A DNA stretch of 64,000 nt from Cryptomeria japonica (lineage: Eukaryota > Streptophyta > Pinopsida > Cupressales > Cupressaceae). The notes beneath the pieces were generated by a model. The model was not told the DNA's origin, searched no databases, and worked only from the letters and a program-made list of their open reading frames with translations. A program made the translations under genes and the position numbers. Location of the stretch: the NCBI RefSeq assembly GCF_030272615.1, contig NC_081414.1:812237069-812301068 (forward strand), in the 5' to 3' direction. Positions 44,394 to 54,360 of the stretch are shown one piece after another; position 1 is the stretch's first letter, and every line of letters starts with the position of its first letter.

Positions 44394-45225
44394 TCAGTTA
44401 CTGATGGAATTTCCTATCGGTGGAGGAATACCATGTTCTACCAGTGGAGTTACCAATATAGATCCATCTCCACTTCGTTCTTCAGATTTTCTAACCCATC
44501 TCTTGGTGTGATCTTGTTGTATTTCATCTACTTTCTCCTTTCCTATCTCATTATCTTTATCATTCCTAACCAGTTGCATCTTGCTTATGTAGTATTTAGC
44601 AATATGACCTATTTTGTTGCATACATAACATGTAACATTATTCTTCTGAATTTCTTCGACAAATCTGGTGTCATTCCTTGACCTACAGTGATTAGCAAAA
44701 TGTCCAAAATTTCCACATGCATGGCATTTAACATTCATTCTGCAATCTTCTGATCTATTGTTCATTGTTCCACGAGTGTGCCAAATCCGTTTTCAACAGA
44801 TTATTCTCATGAGTCAATTTGCCACATTCATCAAATTTGTTCTTCAAAGATATAACAAGATTAGCTTCCTTCTTCTTTCTATCCTCAATATCTTTTGATA
44901 ACCTGATAGTCAGATCTTGCATTTCATTCTTCATGAGCATGTTTGTTTGACATAGTTTTTGATATTGTTCCTTAAGTGCATTTTTCTCCTCATCATCCAT
45001 GTTTTGCAAAAGTTCTTTTCTCTTCGCTTGAGTTGATGATAACCTTTCTTGTAGGATAAGAATGAACTCATTTGCATAATTTAATTCTACTTGCAATTTC
45101 AAGTTCTTCATCCTTTCAGCATCATAATCCTCAAGAGCCAACTCAAGTTGCTTCTCCATAGCCCTGTTCAAAGATTCTAGTTTCAGGATCTTCCTCAAGT
45201 TGTTAAACTTTTTCCAAGGTACCAG
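44394..45225 (-). pseudogene. Gag-like protein: coiled coil and zinc knuckles
   Basis: From about 45,222 to 44,755 the minus strand encodes a long charged helical region with heptads (LESLNRAMEKQLELALEDYD; MKNEMQDLTIRLSKDIEDRK), likely a coiled coil. After a one-base shift at about 44,760 the sequence continues to 44,394 with one complete CCHC knuckle (CHACGNFGHFANHC) and a second with its last Cys replaced (CYVCNKIGHIAKYY). Knuckles bind RNA, so this probably packages the element's RNA. The reading frame lies very close to the primer-binding site, and I see no clear ATG. Confidence 0.7.
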
Positions 45226-45237
45226 GCTCTGATACCA
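45226..45237 (-). other. Primer-binding site, initiator Met tRNA
   Basis: Minus strand TGGTATCAGAGC two bases from the LTR. The following leader (AAAAAGTTTAACAACTTGAG) resembles that of the Copia at 4,100-4,122 (CAGAAGTTTAACAAATTGAG). Confidence 0.9.
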
Positions 45238-45239
45238 AT

Positions 45240-46143
45240 TATTGGGATCCAAGAACACTGAGAGGGGGGGTGAATTACTGTTATGTCGGTAACACAAAAT
45301 TTTATCCTTTTATACCATACACATATAAATCAGTAAACAAATATATAACTTGAAGCAAATAAACCTTCCACATAAATGAACACCATAACACACAAAATTT
45401 GTACATGGAAAATCTCAAAGAGGAAAAACCACGATGGAATTTGTAACCCACAATATCAGTTCACTAGCCATATGAAAAAATATTACATATAATGGGGGCC
45501 TGCGCATGTAGGAAGGCACACTGCCTAGAGCATACTACTCATCACTAAAGAGTCTCACTGACTACAAGTTTCTACTGAAGTAAAACAATAAAATTGAACT
45601 CAAAAAAGCATGTGCTATGCCAAATAGAGTTCTGGTTCTAGCTCTACTCTATACCAGTTCATAAATCCTGAAACCTACTACCGGTATCTCTTCTCCTCCA
45701 AGAATGCTTTCCAAGCTATCTACAGATCATTGTATGATATAACACTTGCATACAAATAATCTACATACATATACTTCACATTATACAGTTCTTCTATATT
45801 CTCCTATGTCATATCCTTATCACATATTTCAAAATGACCTAGCAGACTGATCTATATACCCATTACACATAATATGCCTTATGTTAGCTTACAATTCTTT
45901 TACAAAAGTTATTCAATGTCGGCCTCGACAATAATTACATAATGATTTATTAAATAAATCTTCCTTGATGCCAGCTTCTTTCAAGTACCAATGTCGGTGT
46001 CAGTGTTGGTGTCAGTGTAGCCCTGAATGCTCCAAAGCCAGTGTTTGTTGGTATCTGCCTCCTAATGTCAGTAAATGATTTCCATCCAAATTTTTTGCCA
46101 TTAATGACAACAAAATGAATCCGATGAGTGTCAATTGCCAACA
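45240..46143 (-). repeat. 5' LTR (right) of the minus-strand Copia-type element
   Basis: Matches 40,582-41,495 with many substitutions and small indels. Plus strand starts TATTGGGATCC (TG changed to TA) and ends AATTGCCAACA. Confidence 0.9.
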
Positions 46144-47765
46144 TAAGTTTCCTAAATGGATAACTACCAGGAACAACACTTATGGTATAAAGGAATTGAT
46201 GAGTTGAAGTTCACTAAATGGAAATTGTATTTTAATGTATGTGAGTAGCCAACTGCTAAAGTTGCCATGGTTAGCTAAAACGATATTTACTATTCACAAA
46301 ATGGTTATATTTTAAATGACTTTTATATAAATCAAGACAATATTGATGTTTATTTGATATTTATTTATTTGTATCTAAAAATATAAATATATTAAATAAA
46401 ATTGAAAAAGGATTTGTATGAGTTTCTTTTAGTTAAACTATTTAAGATCTTGATACAAAATTAAAATTGTCATATATGTATGTATATATATGTATGTACA
46501 TATATGTATATAAATAAATAAATATATACACATACATACATAATACATATCAAGTGGGTTGTCATAGGAAAAAATGATGGATGATGAATGCTAGGTTCTT
46601 GCTATTGTATATTATTTCACTTTTTCAAAAAAAATTGTACTCTATTTCTTCTATTACAAAATATTAATATTGATGTTATTCTTAATATTTAAAATCCAGT
46701 AGCATTATACTAATTTATGTAATGAGTCGATATGTTGTAAATTTTGGACCTATTAGAACAACTACACACAGTTAGTCATATTTTACCACAAGAACCCATG
46801 TATATATGACTACTTGTTCTTTGAATTAAAAAAAAATGCATAGAAGTGAGTTTTATAAATATGATGAAATATTTGACATGGTATGGGTTATAAAAAGAAT
46901 TAAATGTTATACCAAAATATTTTCTATATCAAATTATTGGTGTAATATTATCAGTGTAGGTAAAAATTTTCATTATGTATCTAACAAAACCATGTGGATT
47001 TTCTTCAAAGTGTAATGGGGAAATTATTTGGTTCCTAGAATTCTTTGTTTCTATATTAAAATGGTATAAAAATTTAGTATTGTATAGGAGGTGAAGAATT
47101 GAAAGGGAAAGATTATATTATAATAACTTGATAGGATCAAATATCTATGACTAATGAGTAAATTGTAATTTCTTTGTTTCCAATATTTTATCATCTTATT
47201 GATCCATTATTATGATCAAGAGATTATTTACATTTATTTGATGTTGATAATTTTTAATTAATTATTTTTATTATTCTTGATATTACATTTCAGAGAAAAT
47301 TTATCAATATATTTTAAAACTTATTTTAAATAATATTATTTTCTAGTTGTTTGTTCAATTTTATATTGCTTATTATATTTTTTGTCTTGGAAAACCTACT
47401 TATTAAAAATATATGACCCATCACATGAAATCACATGATTTGACGTTAAAAAAATTGAATAAAATTTTACTTTAAATTAATTCATTATAATATCGAATCA
47501 TTATTTTTGTGGAAGAATATTTACATAAAAAAAAATTAAAATGAATATATTGTCCTTTCTTGACAATACAATTTTTGACTCTAAACTTAAAGAAAAAACC
47601 ATCAATATAATTTCAAAATATATTATAAGTAAAATCATTTTGTAATTATCAACTCAATTTATATTGCTTGTGATTTGATATTAAAATATTTAATTGTGAT
47701 TTTACGTTAAATTAATATTGCAATCCATAGCAATATTGTTTCTCCCAATAATCTCAATATTGAAT
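46144..47765. other. Unit B sequence without a gene
   Basis: AT-rich DNA homologous to 22,930-24,791 and 29,273-29,950, with the LINE empty site near 47,240-47,245 and a short TATG/TACA microsatellite at about 46,470-46,560. No coding frame. Confidence 0.7.
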
Positions 47766-48107
47766 AACTGGCAGCTCACCTTGCTTGCATCCAGCGGAAG
47801 GGCTCTGGCCGTGGGCGCTGCGTTTCTTTTCCTTCTCCTTCCTTGGGCCAAAGAAAAACTCACATCCTTGGACTGTGACAACCACTATTATAGTTATACT
47901 GTTATCGACACCAACGTGAAGGGATTTGATGGGTATGAAGGCACTTTGCAAGTGATAGCAGGAATGGAAGAGGATAAATGTTCTATCAAATGGTCTTTTG
48001 AGCTTAATCTAGTTGATGGACTGTCCCAACAAGAGTTTGTGGGTAGCTTCAGCTCTGTCTTGACTGCCGCCATTAAAAGTCTTCAAGGTGTTGTTTCTTG
48101 CCCGTAG
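47766..48107 (+). pseudogene. Lachrymatory-factor-synthase-like (SRPBCC fold) fragment
   Basis: From 47,844 to the TAG at 48,107 the frame reads WAKEKLTSLDCDNHYYSYTV, then GFDGYEGTLQV, CSIKWSFELNLVDGLSQQEF and AAIKSLQGVV. This is the C-terminal half of plant lachrymatory-factor-synthase-like proteins, small Bet v1/START-type ligand-binding proteins that are usually about 150-180 residues and encoded without introns. A preceding in-frame TLLASSGR may be the remnant of the RYCASS-type block. The N-terminal half is missing: the sequence switches to duplication-unit DNA near 47,766. The rest of the frame is intact, so the break is the truncation alone. Function is unlikely without the first strands and helices. 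Confidence 0.7.
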
Positions 48108-49194
48108 ATGTGTTCAATATGTTGAAATAATATCATGTTTATTTTTCTGTAGTTTTCATGGGGTTTGATGAATTCCATGATTGTCTGTGTAAGGTTTTAA
48201 GACGCTCAAGTGTAATGGGTGTCGATGAAATCTTTGAATTTGGTGTCTTATGACAGGCTCTGATAGTTTAGTTTCTAATTGAAGTGTACTTAGGGCATGT
48301 TCTTATAAGTTTGTGTTATTGGACCTCTGTCTTGATTGGCACCCTAGGCTTCTTCCTCGTATTTCTGTCAATAAATTGAAACTATGTTATGTTTCTATCT
48401 CTGCAGTTTTCTTGGGACAAGATTTATTCCATGTTTATTTATTTGTAGTTTTCTTTGTGAATGGCTTTACGAAATTTAATTGCAATGGTTGTCCAGAGTT
48501 TGGTATCAGATTCGTTACTATTGTGTTAATGAGTATGGTTAAAAACTATACAATTGAATTCTTATAATAATATCATAATTTGATACATTTGAAAAAATAT
48601 CGATATAACCATTCCATTAAGCATGACCATGGTGATCAAGGTTCTCGTTTCCATGCTTCTTTTTACCAAATTCCAAGGGCTCTGCTTCTTATGGAGGATG
48701 GTCCCATTCCTTCAGGCAGCCCTTTTCTTCTACTCCTAGATGGGGACGAGTTGGCTCGTCTAATTCAAATAAGTTCTCACATTTGCAGCTCACCATCTCT
48801 GCAGTTTGTGCTCAATTGGCTGAAGAGAATATGAACTCTCATTGGAGGGGAACCCTGATGCTGTATTGGAGATATGTTGGGGCAATCTGATGATCAGAAT
48901 CCTCCCTCTACTGGCATTAATGCTATTTGGACTTTACCCTTCATTTCTTGTTACTATTTCGGATTTCTAAATTTCATAGATATATCTTATTCACACAGAC
49001 CATTTTAAATTTAGATTCGACATTTCACAGACCAGTATGCTATATTTAGAAACAGTAAGGTGTATGCCGCATTCATGATGGAAACAATTTCATAAGACAG
49101 GATATAATGTGAAATTCACAAAAGCTCACAACATATCAGCAACATGAATTATGAGAGGAATGGTGACAATAAATCATTTAATTCAAAAATATAC
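48108..49194. other. No clear gene
   Basis: 48,108-48,560 may be old 3' untranslated sequence of the preceding fragment. 48,590-48,835 (+) is open for about 80 codons, but I recognise nothing in it. 48,900-49,190 should hold the next enolase exon if the gene were complete, and does not. Confidence 0.4.
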
Positions 49195-50553
49195 CTGCAT
49201 TGCAAGTTTGTTTCCTGCATGTGAGCCTCCGTTGAAGACATTAAAGACAGGTACAAGAATCACTAAGTTTTTGTTGCTAGCAACATTGGCAATGTGCTGC
49301 ATATCATGATCACTAGATTTCAGGATACTTACTCCCAATAGACCAACAAAATACCATGACATATTATGCCATGTTTTCTTTCTACAGTTCATTTACATGT
49401 TTGAAGCAAGAAAGTAATCATCAATCAAAACACCCCTCAACCAAGAGGGATGTATTTTCCCTACTAAGATCCTAAGAAGGATACTCAGAAAAAACAAAAC
49501 AATTGTATGATATGTCTGAGCAAAATACTTTCTTCCATTTACATCTCAAAAACATATTGTTCAACCACAAAAAATTTGGCCTTTTACATAAGCCACCATG
49601 TAATACAAGTTTCAGAAGGTGAGTTTATTACCATGCCAAAGTTTGAAGATGGTACTGGCAAATAGAAAACTATTAACAAAAAAATTACCTAATAAAGAGG
49701 AATTTTCTTCAAATGAGCCCCAGCTTTGCAAACTGCCAGTGATACAGCCAGTACAGCATTTTCTCCAAGTTGTTCAAATTCATTTGCAATGTACATCAAA
49801 ATATGATGTTAATATTTATTCAAATTGCCACGTGTTTCTAGTTGAAGGAGAATTTATAAGAATATAAAATGTTTCATAAGATAAAACATACCTTCTGTTT
49901 GCACTAGCCCCATTCATTTTGGGTTCCATCAAGATTTTGTACCATGAAGTTATCAATTCCAATCTGATCTACTAGATCCTAGGAGCAAAAAAATTGACAC
50001 CTATTGAGTATCAATTTAACATTTGGGCACCCAGAATGCATAAAACTGAAGAAATGTGTACATATTAGTAAGAATCAATACCAATCATTAAGAATTTTGC
50101 ATATCATGCCAACAAGAGCAGGTCCAATAATTGTATTCGCATTTGCCACAGCCTGCCACAAAACCAAGTGAAATTTGGATTCATTCAACAAACCAACCAT
50201 ACACTCCAACATTTCTTTAAAAATAAATGGCAGATAGAGTCACTAATCTACCAAGAGAGATAACACCAGAAAAATATTCAAGCACACCTTCAAAAAACCC
50301 TTTCCAAGATAGTCCTTTCCTCCATCATGAAGCTTCAATGCTTCATAAACACCAATTTGATTATTCACAAATGAATGTGTGTTAGAGTTTTAGAGAGCCT
50401 AGGGAAGTCATATCTAGCGCATAGAACACCATTGTATGATTTGATAATAGCCAGAAACTAGACAAAGAAATTGAGTCACTTTATACTAGCAGAAACACCA
50501 CTGGGAACAACTGCTCTGACAAGGAAACCATTGGAGAGAACAATATCTACTTG
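49195..50553 (-). pseudogene. Cytosolic enolase, partial gene with introns retained
   Basis: Minus-strand exons, in order: about 50,553-50,485 (VDIVLSNGFLVRAVVPSGVS), 50,365-50,288 (IGVYEALKLHDGG and DYLGKGFLK), 50,153-50,080 (AVANANTIIGPALVGM), 49,983-49,892 (IDNFMVQNLDGTQNEWG), 49,769-49,689 ([19 protein letters not shown] and KIPLY) and 49,296-49,195 ([12 protein letters not shown] and [12 protein letters not shown]). Introns keep GT donors (for example GTATG at 49,891 and GTATAT at 49,194). The conserved NEWGWC Trp is a TAG, the codon after IPLY is TAG (normally CAG), and one acceptor reads AA instead of AG. The first ~30 residues and everything after about residue 165, including the catalytic centre, are missing. 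Enolase converts 2-phosphoglycerate to phosphoenolpyruvate; this copy cannot. Confidence 0.85.
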
Positions 50554-50817
50554 CATACAAATAAAATAAATGTCCGTTTGAATTAAAGATAGATCAAACT
50601 AACTGCAGAAGGAAACCGTTTACATGAGCAGACAAATTTAGAGATATTGACACAGAGATAACAATAGCAACTAGACCTCTTGTAATATACGTTAACCTCA
50701 AAGAGTCAACAAAAAATGTGTAAAAAATTGCAAGGAAAGAGCGGCCCCTAAGCAATTTATTCCACAAGTTGTTTCATATTAAATTTAAATTTGAAAAAAA
50801 TATATAACAACAATATA

Positions 50818-51705
50818 CTAAACAAGAAAGATTTGTGCATTGCATATTGCCGATTTCTGCCTGGAATCCACTTCATATCAGCAGAAATGGCCAATGCATC
50901 ATCTGGAATTGTTGTGGATAATGATTGCAAGCTCAAGTTTCTGGAGCTGGAGAGCAAGAGAGCTCATCGTTTTATCACATTTAAGATTGATGACAAGCTA
51001 AACATGATTACAGTGGACAAGCTCAGTAACCCTAGTCAGACTTATGATGATTTTACCGCAGCTCTCCCTGAGACAGTGTGCAAATATGCAGTTCATGATT
51101 TTGACTTCGTAACTGAGGAAAATTGCCAGAAGAGCAAAATAATTTTTATTGCATGGTCTCCTGATACTTCTAAGGTCTGTAACAAGATGCTTTATGCAAA
51201 CTCTAAGGATAGGTTCAGAAGGGAACTTGACGGGGTCCAATGTGGAGTCCAAGCAACAGATTCCTCTAAGATCGGGATTGAGAACATTAGGGACATAACA
51301 CGCTAAGCTACTTAGGTTTGAATTGTATTCAATTTAGGCAGAGTAAGTATCTGGCATTTATAATTACTACCTGGGGATCAGATTGATTCTTGATGTTGTA
51401 ATGTGATGTTTTATTTCTTGTTTTCAGTTGGACACCATTTATCTTAAACCGCGACAGCAGGTTGTTGGTAGGACAATGACAATATATGTATGTGACTATT
51501 TTGTAATTTCATTTATCCCTTAGGATTTTCTAGATGGGGATTACTTGGGTTTTTTTTGGTGGTGTTTGCCTATGGCCAAGAAGTCCACTGCCTCTACAGT
51601 GCTTCTCTGAAGGGGTAGATAACAATGCCTGTCACGTTTATATTAATCAACTTAAGTAAGTACCATTGTGTTATATTTGAAAAAAAAAAATTCTAAACAA
51701 GAAAG
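50818..51705 (+). mobile_element. Retroposed mRNA copy (ADF) with 13-bp target duplication
   Basis: A perfect CTAAACAAGAAAG occurs at 50,818-50,830 and again at 51,693-51,705. Between them lie a short 5' leader (56 bp), an intronless ADF coding region, a ~370-bp 3' untranslated part and a run of 11 A (51,680-51,690) right before the second copy. This is the hallmark of LINE-mediated retroposition of a spliced, polyadenylated mRNA. The GTAAGT at 51,346 and TTTTCAG near 51,421-51,427 in the 3' part resemble splice sites but are probably chance or an unspliced UTR intron. Confidence 0.85.
50887..51306 (+). CDS. Actin-depolymerizing factor (ADF/cofilin) retrogene
   Basis: Uninterrupted 139-codon frame, the normal length for plant ADF. 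ADF binds G- and F-actin and severs filaments in the cytoplasm. Seen: MANASSGIVVDNDCKLKFLE (with Ser6, the usual phosphorylation site), SYDDF-equivalent QTYDDFTAALP, FDFVTEENCQKSKIIFIAWS, PDTSKVCNKMLYANSKDRFR and RELDGVQ. The actin-binding long helix (SKDRFRREL) is kept. Changes from the common plant sequence include HDFDF for YDFDF, an Arg-to-Cys at KVC, and an unusual end (IRDITR). Plant ADF genes usually have an intron straight after the ATG and another inside the frame; none is present. No promoter can be identified, so it may be silent despite being intact. Confidence 0.8.
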   Translation: MANASSGIVVDNDCKLKFLELESKRAHRFITFKIDDKLNMITVDKLSNPSQTYDDFTAALPETVCKYAVHDFDFVTEENCQKSKIIFIAWSPDTSKVCNKMLYANSKDRFRRELDGVQCGVQATDSSKIGIENIRDITR

Positions 51706-52574
51706 CATAACTTTATAACCAATCTAGCAACCCAATTTCTTACTTGAATAAATGACAAGTTCTCAACGGGCACCTGGGTATCTTTGGCTACTGAAAGGAT
51801 GGTAGTGATAGCAATTAAGAAGTGACAGCTCCATCCATGCTAAATCCTTGATCAGGTTACTCAATTTCCTTGAAAATCTTGAAAACTTCAAGCTTTAAAG
51901 GGCACTTCCTTGGATCTTCAGATGTGCACAATCCTGTTATGTGTAACACTTGTACAATACACAGTACAATAATGATAGTCATGTCAAAAGTAGCAAAGGG
52001 GAATCTCAAATCTACTATGAGATAGTCAATCCAAGGTGCAAAGTGTTGATATAAAGATAGTGATTGATTACTCAATCAAATACTCCAAATTAATGGAATC
52101 AGTGATGGACAACCTTATCACAGTCACCATTGACCAAAGATCACTACTAGCATAGAGAAACAAAGCTTTAAAACATAGCCAATGTAGTGATTTCAAAGCA
52201 TGAGCAAGATAGTAATGGTTAGCAAGAGAAATAACTAGAAAGAAGGGATAATAAGTTAATAACAGAGAAAGATAGTCTACAGTGATCAAAGGATAGTCTT
52301 AAAAGTTAGAAATCAGAGGTCTTAATTAAATAATTACAATCATGCCCTCTATAGAAAGTAAATGATAGTCTTTGACTTTATTCAGTGACAAGACTCATAT
52401 AAAACAATTTAGAGAGGACTCTTTCAAATGATAGAATGAACCTCGGCATAAATCTTTGACGAATCTTCTTTTCATGGGTTCACTGTATGAATGACAAATG
52501 CATAGTCTGTGTTGACTATTTCTTCAAGCAAAACAACCATGCACAGGTAAAACTGCATATTTAGAGTCCATTAT
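51706..52574. other. No gene seen
   Basis: Minus-strand frames at 51,857-52,289 are open for about 70 codons each, but I recognise no family and codon-level support is lacking. Confidence 0.4.
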
Positions 52575-53330
52575 AACATTGGAATGCCAATATTGCAAGA
52601 TGGACACAGAACAATTTTAATGAAGAATCCAAACTCCCAAACTATACTCCTATTTCATCAATGTCGTATGCATCCTTCCACTCTCATAGACATCATTGAT
52701 TCTAAATATATGATTTCCACATTAGCATAGGCATAGAGAAGAAAATGCATTTTCTTGAATTTTCTGAAGCCACTCGCAACAAATTTGTCTAGTATTCATG
52801 CTACAATTATGGTGTTCCAAATTTCTTGAGGCATTTTTGTCAATAATTTTACTTGTTTCTTATTGCCCATCATTCCAATCACAAATGCTTCATCCATAGT
52901 TCTCATCTTCACTGCAACATTATCTAAGCAACTTCCATCTGTTGGAGTTTGGACCCTCCATTAAAATTATTCTGTGTCCATCTTGCAATATTGGCAATCC
53001 AATGATATAGTTAACTCCAACACATGGAAGTTGCTTAGATAATGTTGCAGTGAAGATGAGAACTATCGAAGAAGCATTTGTGATTGGAATGATGGGCAAC
53101 AGGAAAAAAGTAAAATTATTGACAAATATGCCTCAAGAAATTTTGAACACCATGATAGTAGCATGAATACTAGAAAGATTTGTTGCGAGTGGCTTCAAAA
53201 ACTTTCAAGAAAATGCATTTTCTTCTCTATGCCTATGCTAATATGGAAATCCTATATTTAGAATCTAAGATGCCTGTGAGAGTGGAAGGATGCATACGAC
53301 ATTGATAAAACAAGAGTTTAGTTTTCTGCT
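52575..53330. repeat. Long inverted repeat with A-B-A'-B' layout
   Basis: Segment A (about 52,577-52,640) is the inverse complement of A' (about 52,948-53,012). Segment B (about 52,645-52,945) is the inverse complement of B' (about 53,013-53,325). Arms match closely, for example GCAACATTATCTAAGCAACT (52,916-52,935) against AGTTGCTTAGATAATGTTGC (53,030-53,049). Transcribed, B-A'-B' could fold into a hairpin of about 300 bp with a ~65-base loop. In B' a frame reads AVKMRTIEEAFVIGMMGNRK, so the repeated unit may once have been coding. Family unknown. Confidence 0.75.
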
Positions 53331-53499
53331 AATGCAATGTATGTATAAAATAGATTTCCTTCAAATAACCAAATGTTATTTTAGCGCTCTGTTATTACAG
53401 CCTGGGAAGGCACATGAGTTATGTGTCTCGTGCAATAAAGTAATTGCAAGTTGCACACAAAATTAATGTGTTGAAAAGGCTTTAAATTTTTTCAAGTAA

Positions 53500-54360
53500 T
53501 TACGATTGGCAGGTTTAAAACCAAAATCACAACCTTTGCCAATTTCCTCCCAATGCCCACAAAATTGGGAGAATGGAATAGGTTGCAGGCATCCATGAAA
53601 GCATAGCAAAAGCATTGAGATAGCATATGGAAATCCAGCATAGCATAAATTCTATAGGAATTAATGTCAGATGTTGAAGTTGCAATATAGATGCAATTTG
53701 TGGAATCATGGATAGAGCACCTACATTATTTGGCAAATGCAAACTATGCAGGCATAGAAGGCGCAAGTAAACTGTTTGATGGAATGCTTATTGGGAGAAG
53801 CCACGGTTTGTAGCAATCGCAAGATGTGGACAAAGAGATCTCATTGAAGAGGCTTTTGTAACTTCCTAGCAAAGCATTTATTTGGTGCAAGACCGAGTTC
53901 AAATAAGCACATGATCTGTTTGTCCATATGCTCAGAAGATATGTCATCTTATAACCGCGAAATGTGAAAGTATTGACAAGACGTTTGAGCAATAGACTAT
54001 GATGATAGCAGTTGCGTGTCGCCAACATAAGAATTGTTTGACAAATATTTCAAAGAAATGTAAAATGTAGAACTATAGGTAAAACACGTCAACTGTTTGT
54101 CATAATGCCTCAAGGCGATATCCTCCCAAGAAGCTGATGATTGTGGGCCATGCACAAAATGTATTTACTGAACAAGCTTTAGAAATTTTCAAGCAAATAC
54201 AATTGGAAGGTGTAAAGAGGAATTCCTTGACCTTCGCGAGTATTCTTCCTGCTTGCACCGAAATGGTAGCCTTGGGACGGGCATATGGACGTCACCAAAG
54301 CATAAAGTATAAAAGAATAGGGTCAACCATTGTAGTTGTAATTGCCATAGGCTAAAATAC
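53500..54360 (+). pseudogene. PPR protein pseudogene
   Basis: Several pentatricopeptide-repeat blocks appear in shifting frames. Near 53,520 is TFANFLPMPTKLG (canonical TFxxVLPACAxLG); near 53,590 HESIAK; near 53,725 ANANYAGIEGASKLFDGML (canonical CGxIxxAxxLFDxMP). From 54,137 to 54,355 there is an open stretch beginning MIVGHAQNVFTEQALEIFKQ, continuing IQLEGVKRNSLTFASILPAC. This last part is a nearly perfect repeat and a half. PPR proteins bind organelle RNA and act in editing, splicing or stability. Frameshifts and stops at each earlier repeat show that this copy is dead. No organelle-targeting start or DYW end was found. Confidence 0.75.

Larger units (their letters stand above)
40582..46143 (-). 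mobile_element. Non-autonomous Copia-type element with gag-like and large unknown frames
   Basis: Minus-strand element: right LTR (its 5' LTR) 45,240-46,143, primer-binding site 45,226-45,237, gag-like coiled-coil and zinc-knuckle frames, a ~2.4-kb unknown frame, polypurine tract about 41,496-41,508, left LTR 40,582-41,495. Flanks GAAGT (40,577-40,581) and TAAGT (46,144-46,148) match 4 of 5. There is no protease, integrase, RT or RNase H. The LTRs are clearly diverged, so the insertion is older than the Gypsy at 30,488. The target contained a ~60-bp tandem duplication (compare 40,525-40,581 with 46,153-46,208). Confidence 0.85.
30179..47765 (+). repeat. Tandem duplication, unit B
   Basis: The second copy of the unit. 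Native blocks are 30,179-30,457, about 40,445-40,581, 46,144-47,240 and 47,241-47,765. The rest is inserted elements. Compared with unit A it has lost the ~540 bp equivalent to 22,260-22,797, beside the truncated right end of the minus-strand element at 38,382-40,440. It also has two deletions of about 75 bp between short direct repeats (near 47,488 and 47,668). It ends abruptly at the lachrymatory-factor-synthase-like fragment. Confidence 0.75.

Noticed and set aside
51346-51427. An intron in the 3' part of the ADF copy
   Set aside because: GTAAGT and TTTTCAG are present, but the copy is retroposed from spliced mRNA, so a retained intron is less likely than chance. Recorded only as a remark.
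52575-53330. A CRISPR-like or microRNA locus
   Set aside because: There are only two long arms, far longer than a microRNA precursor, and no short regular repeats. It is better described as a long inverted repeat.
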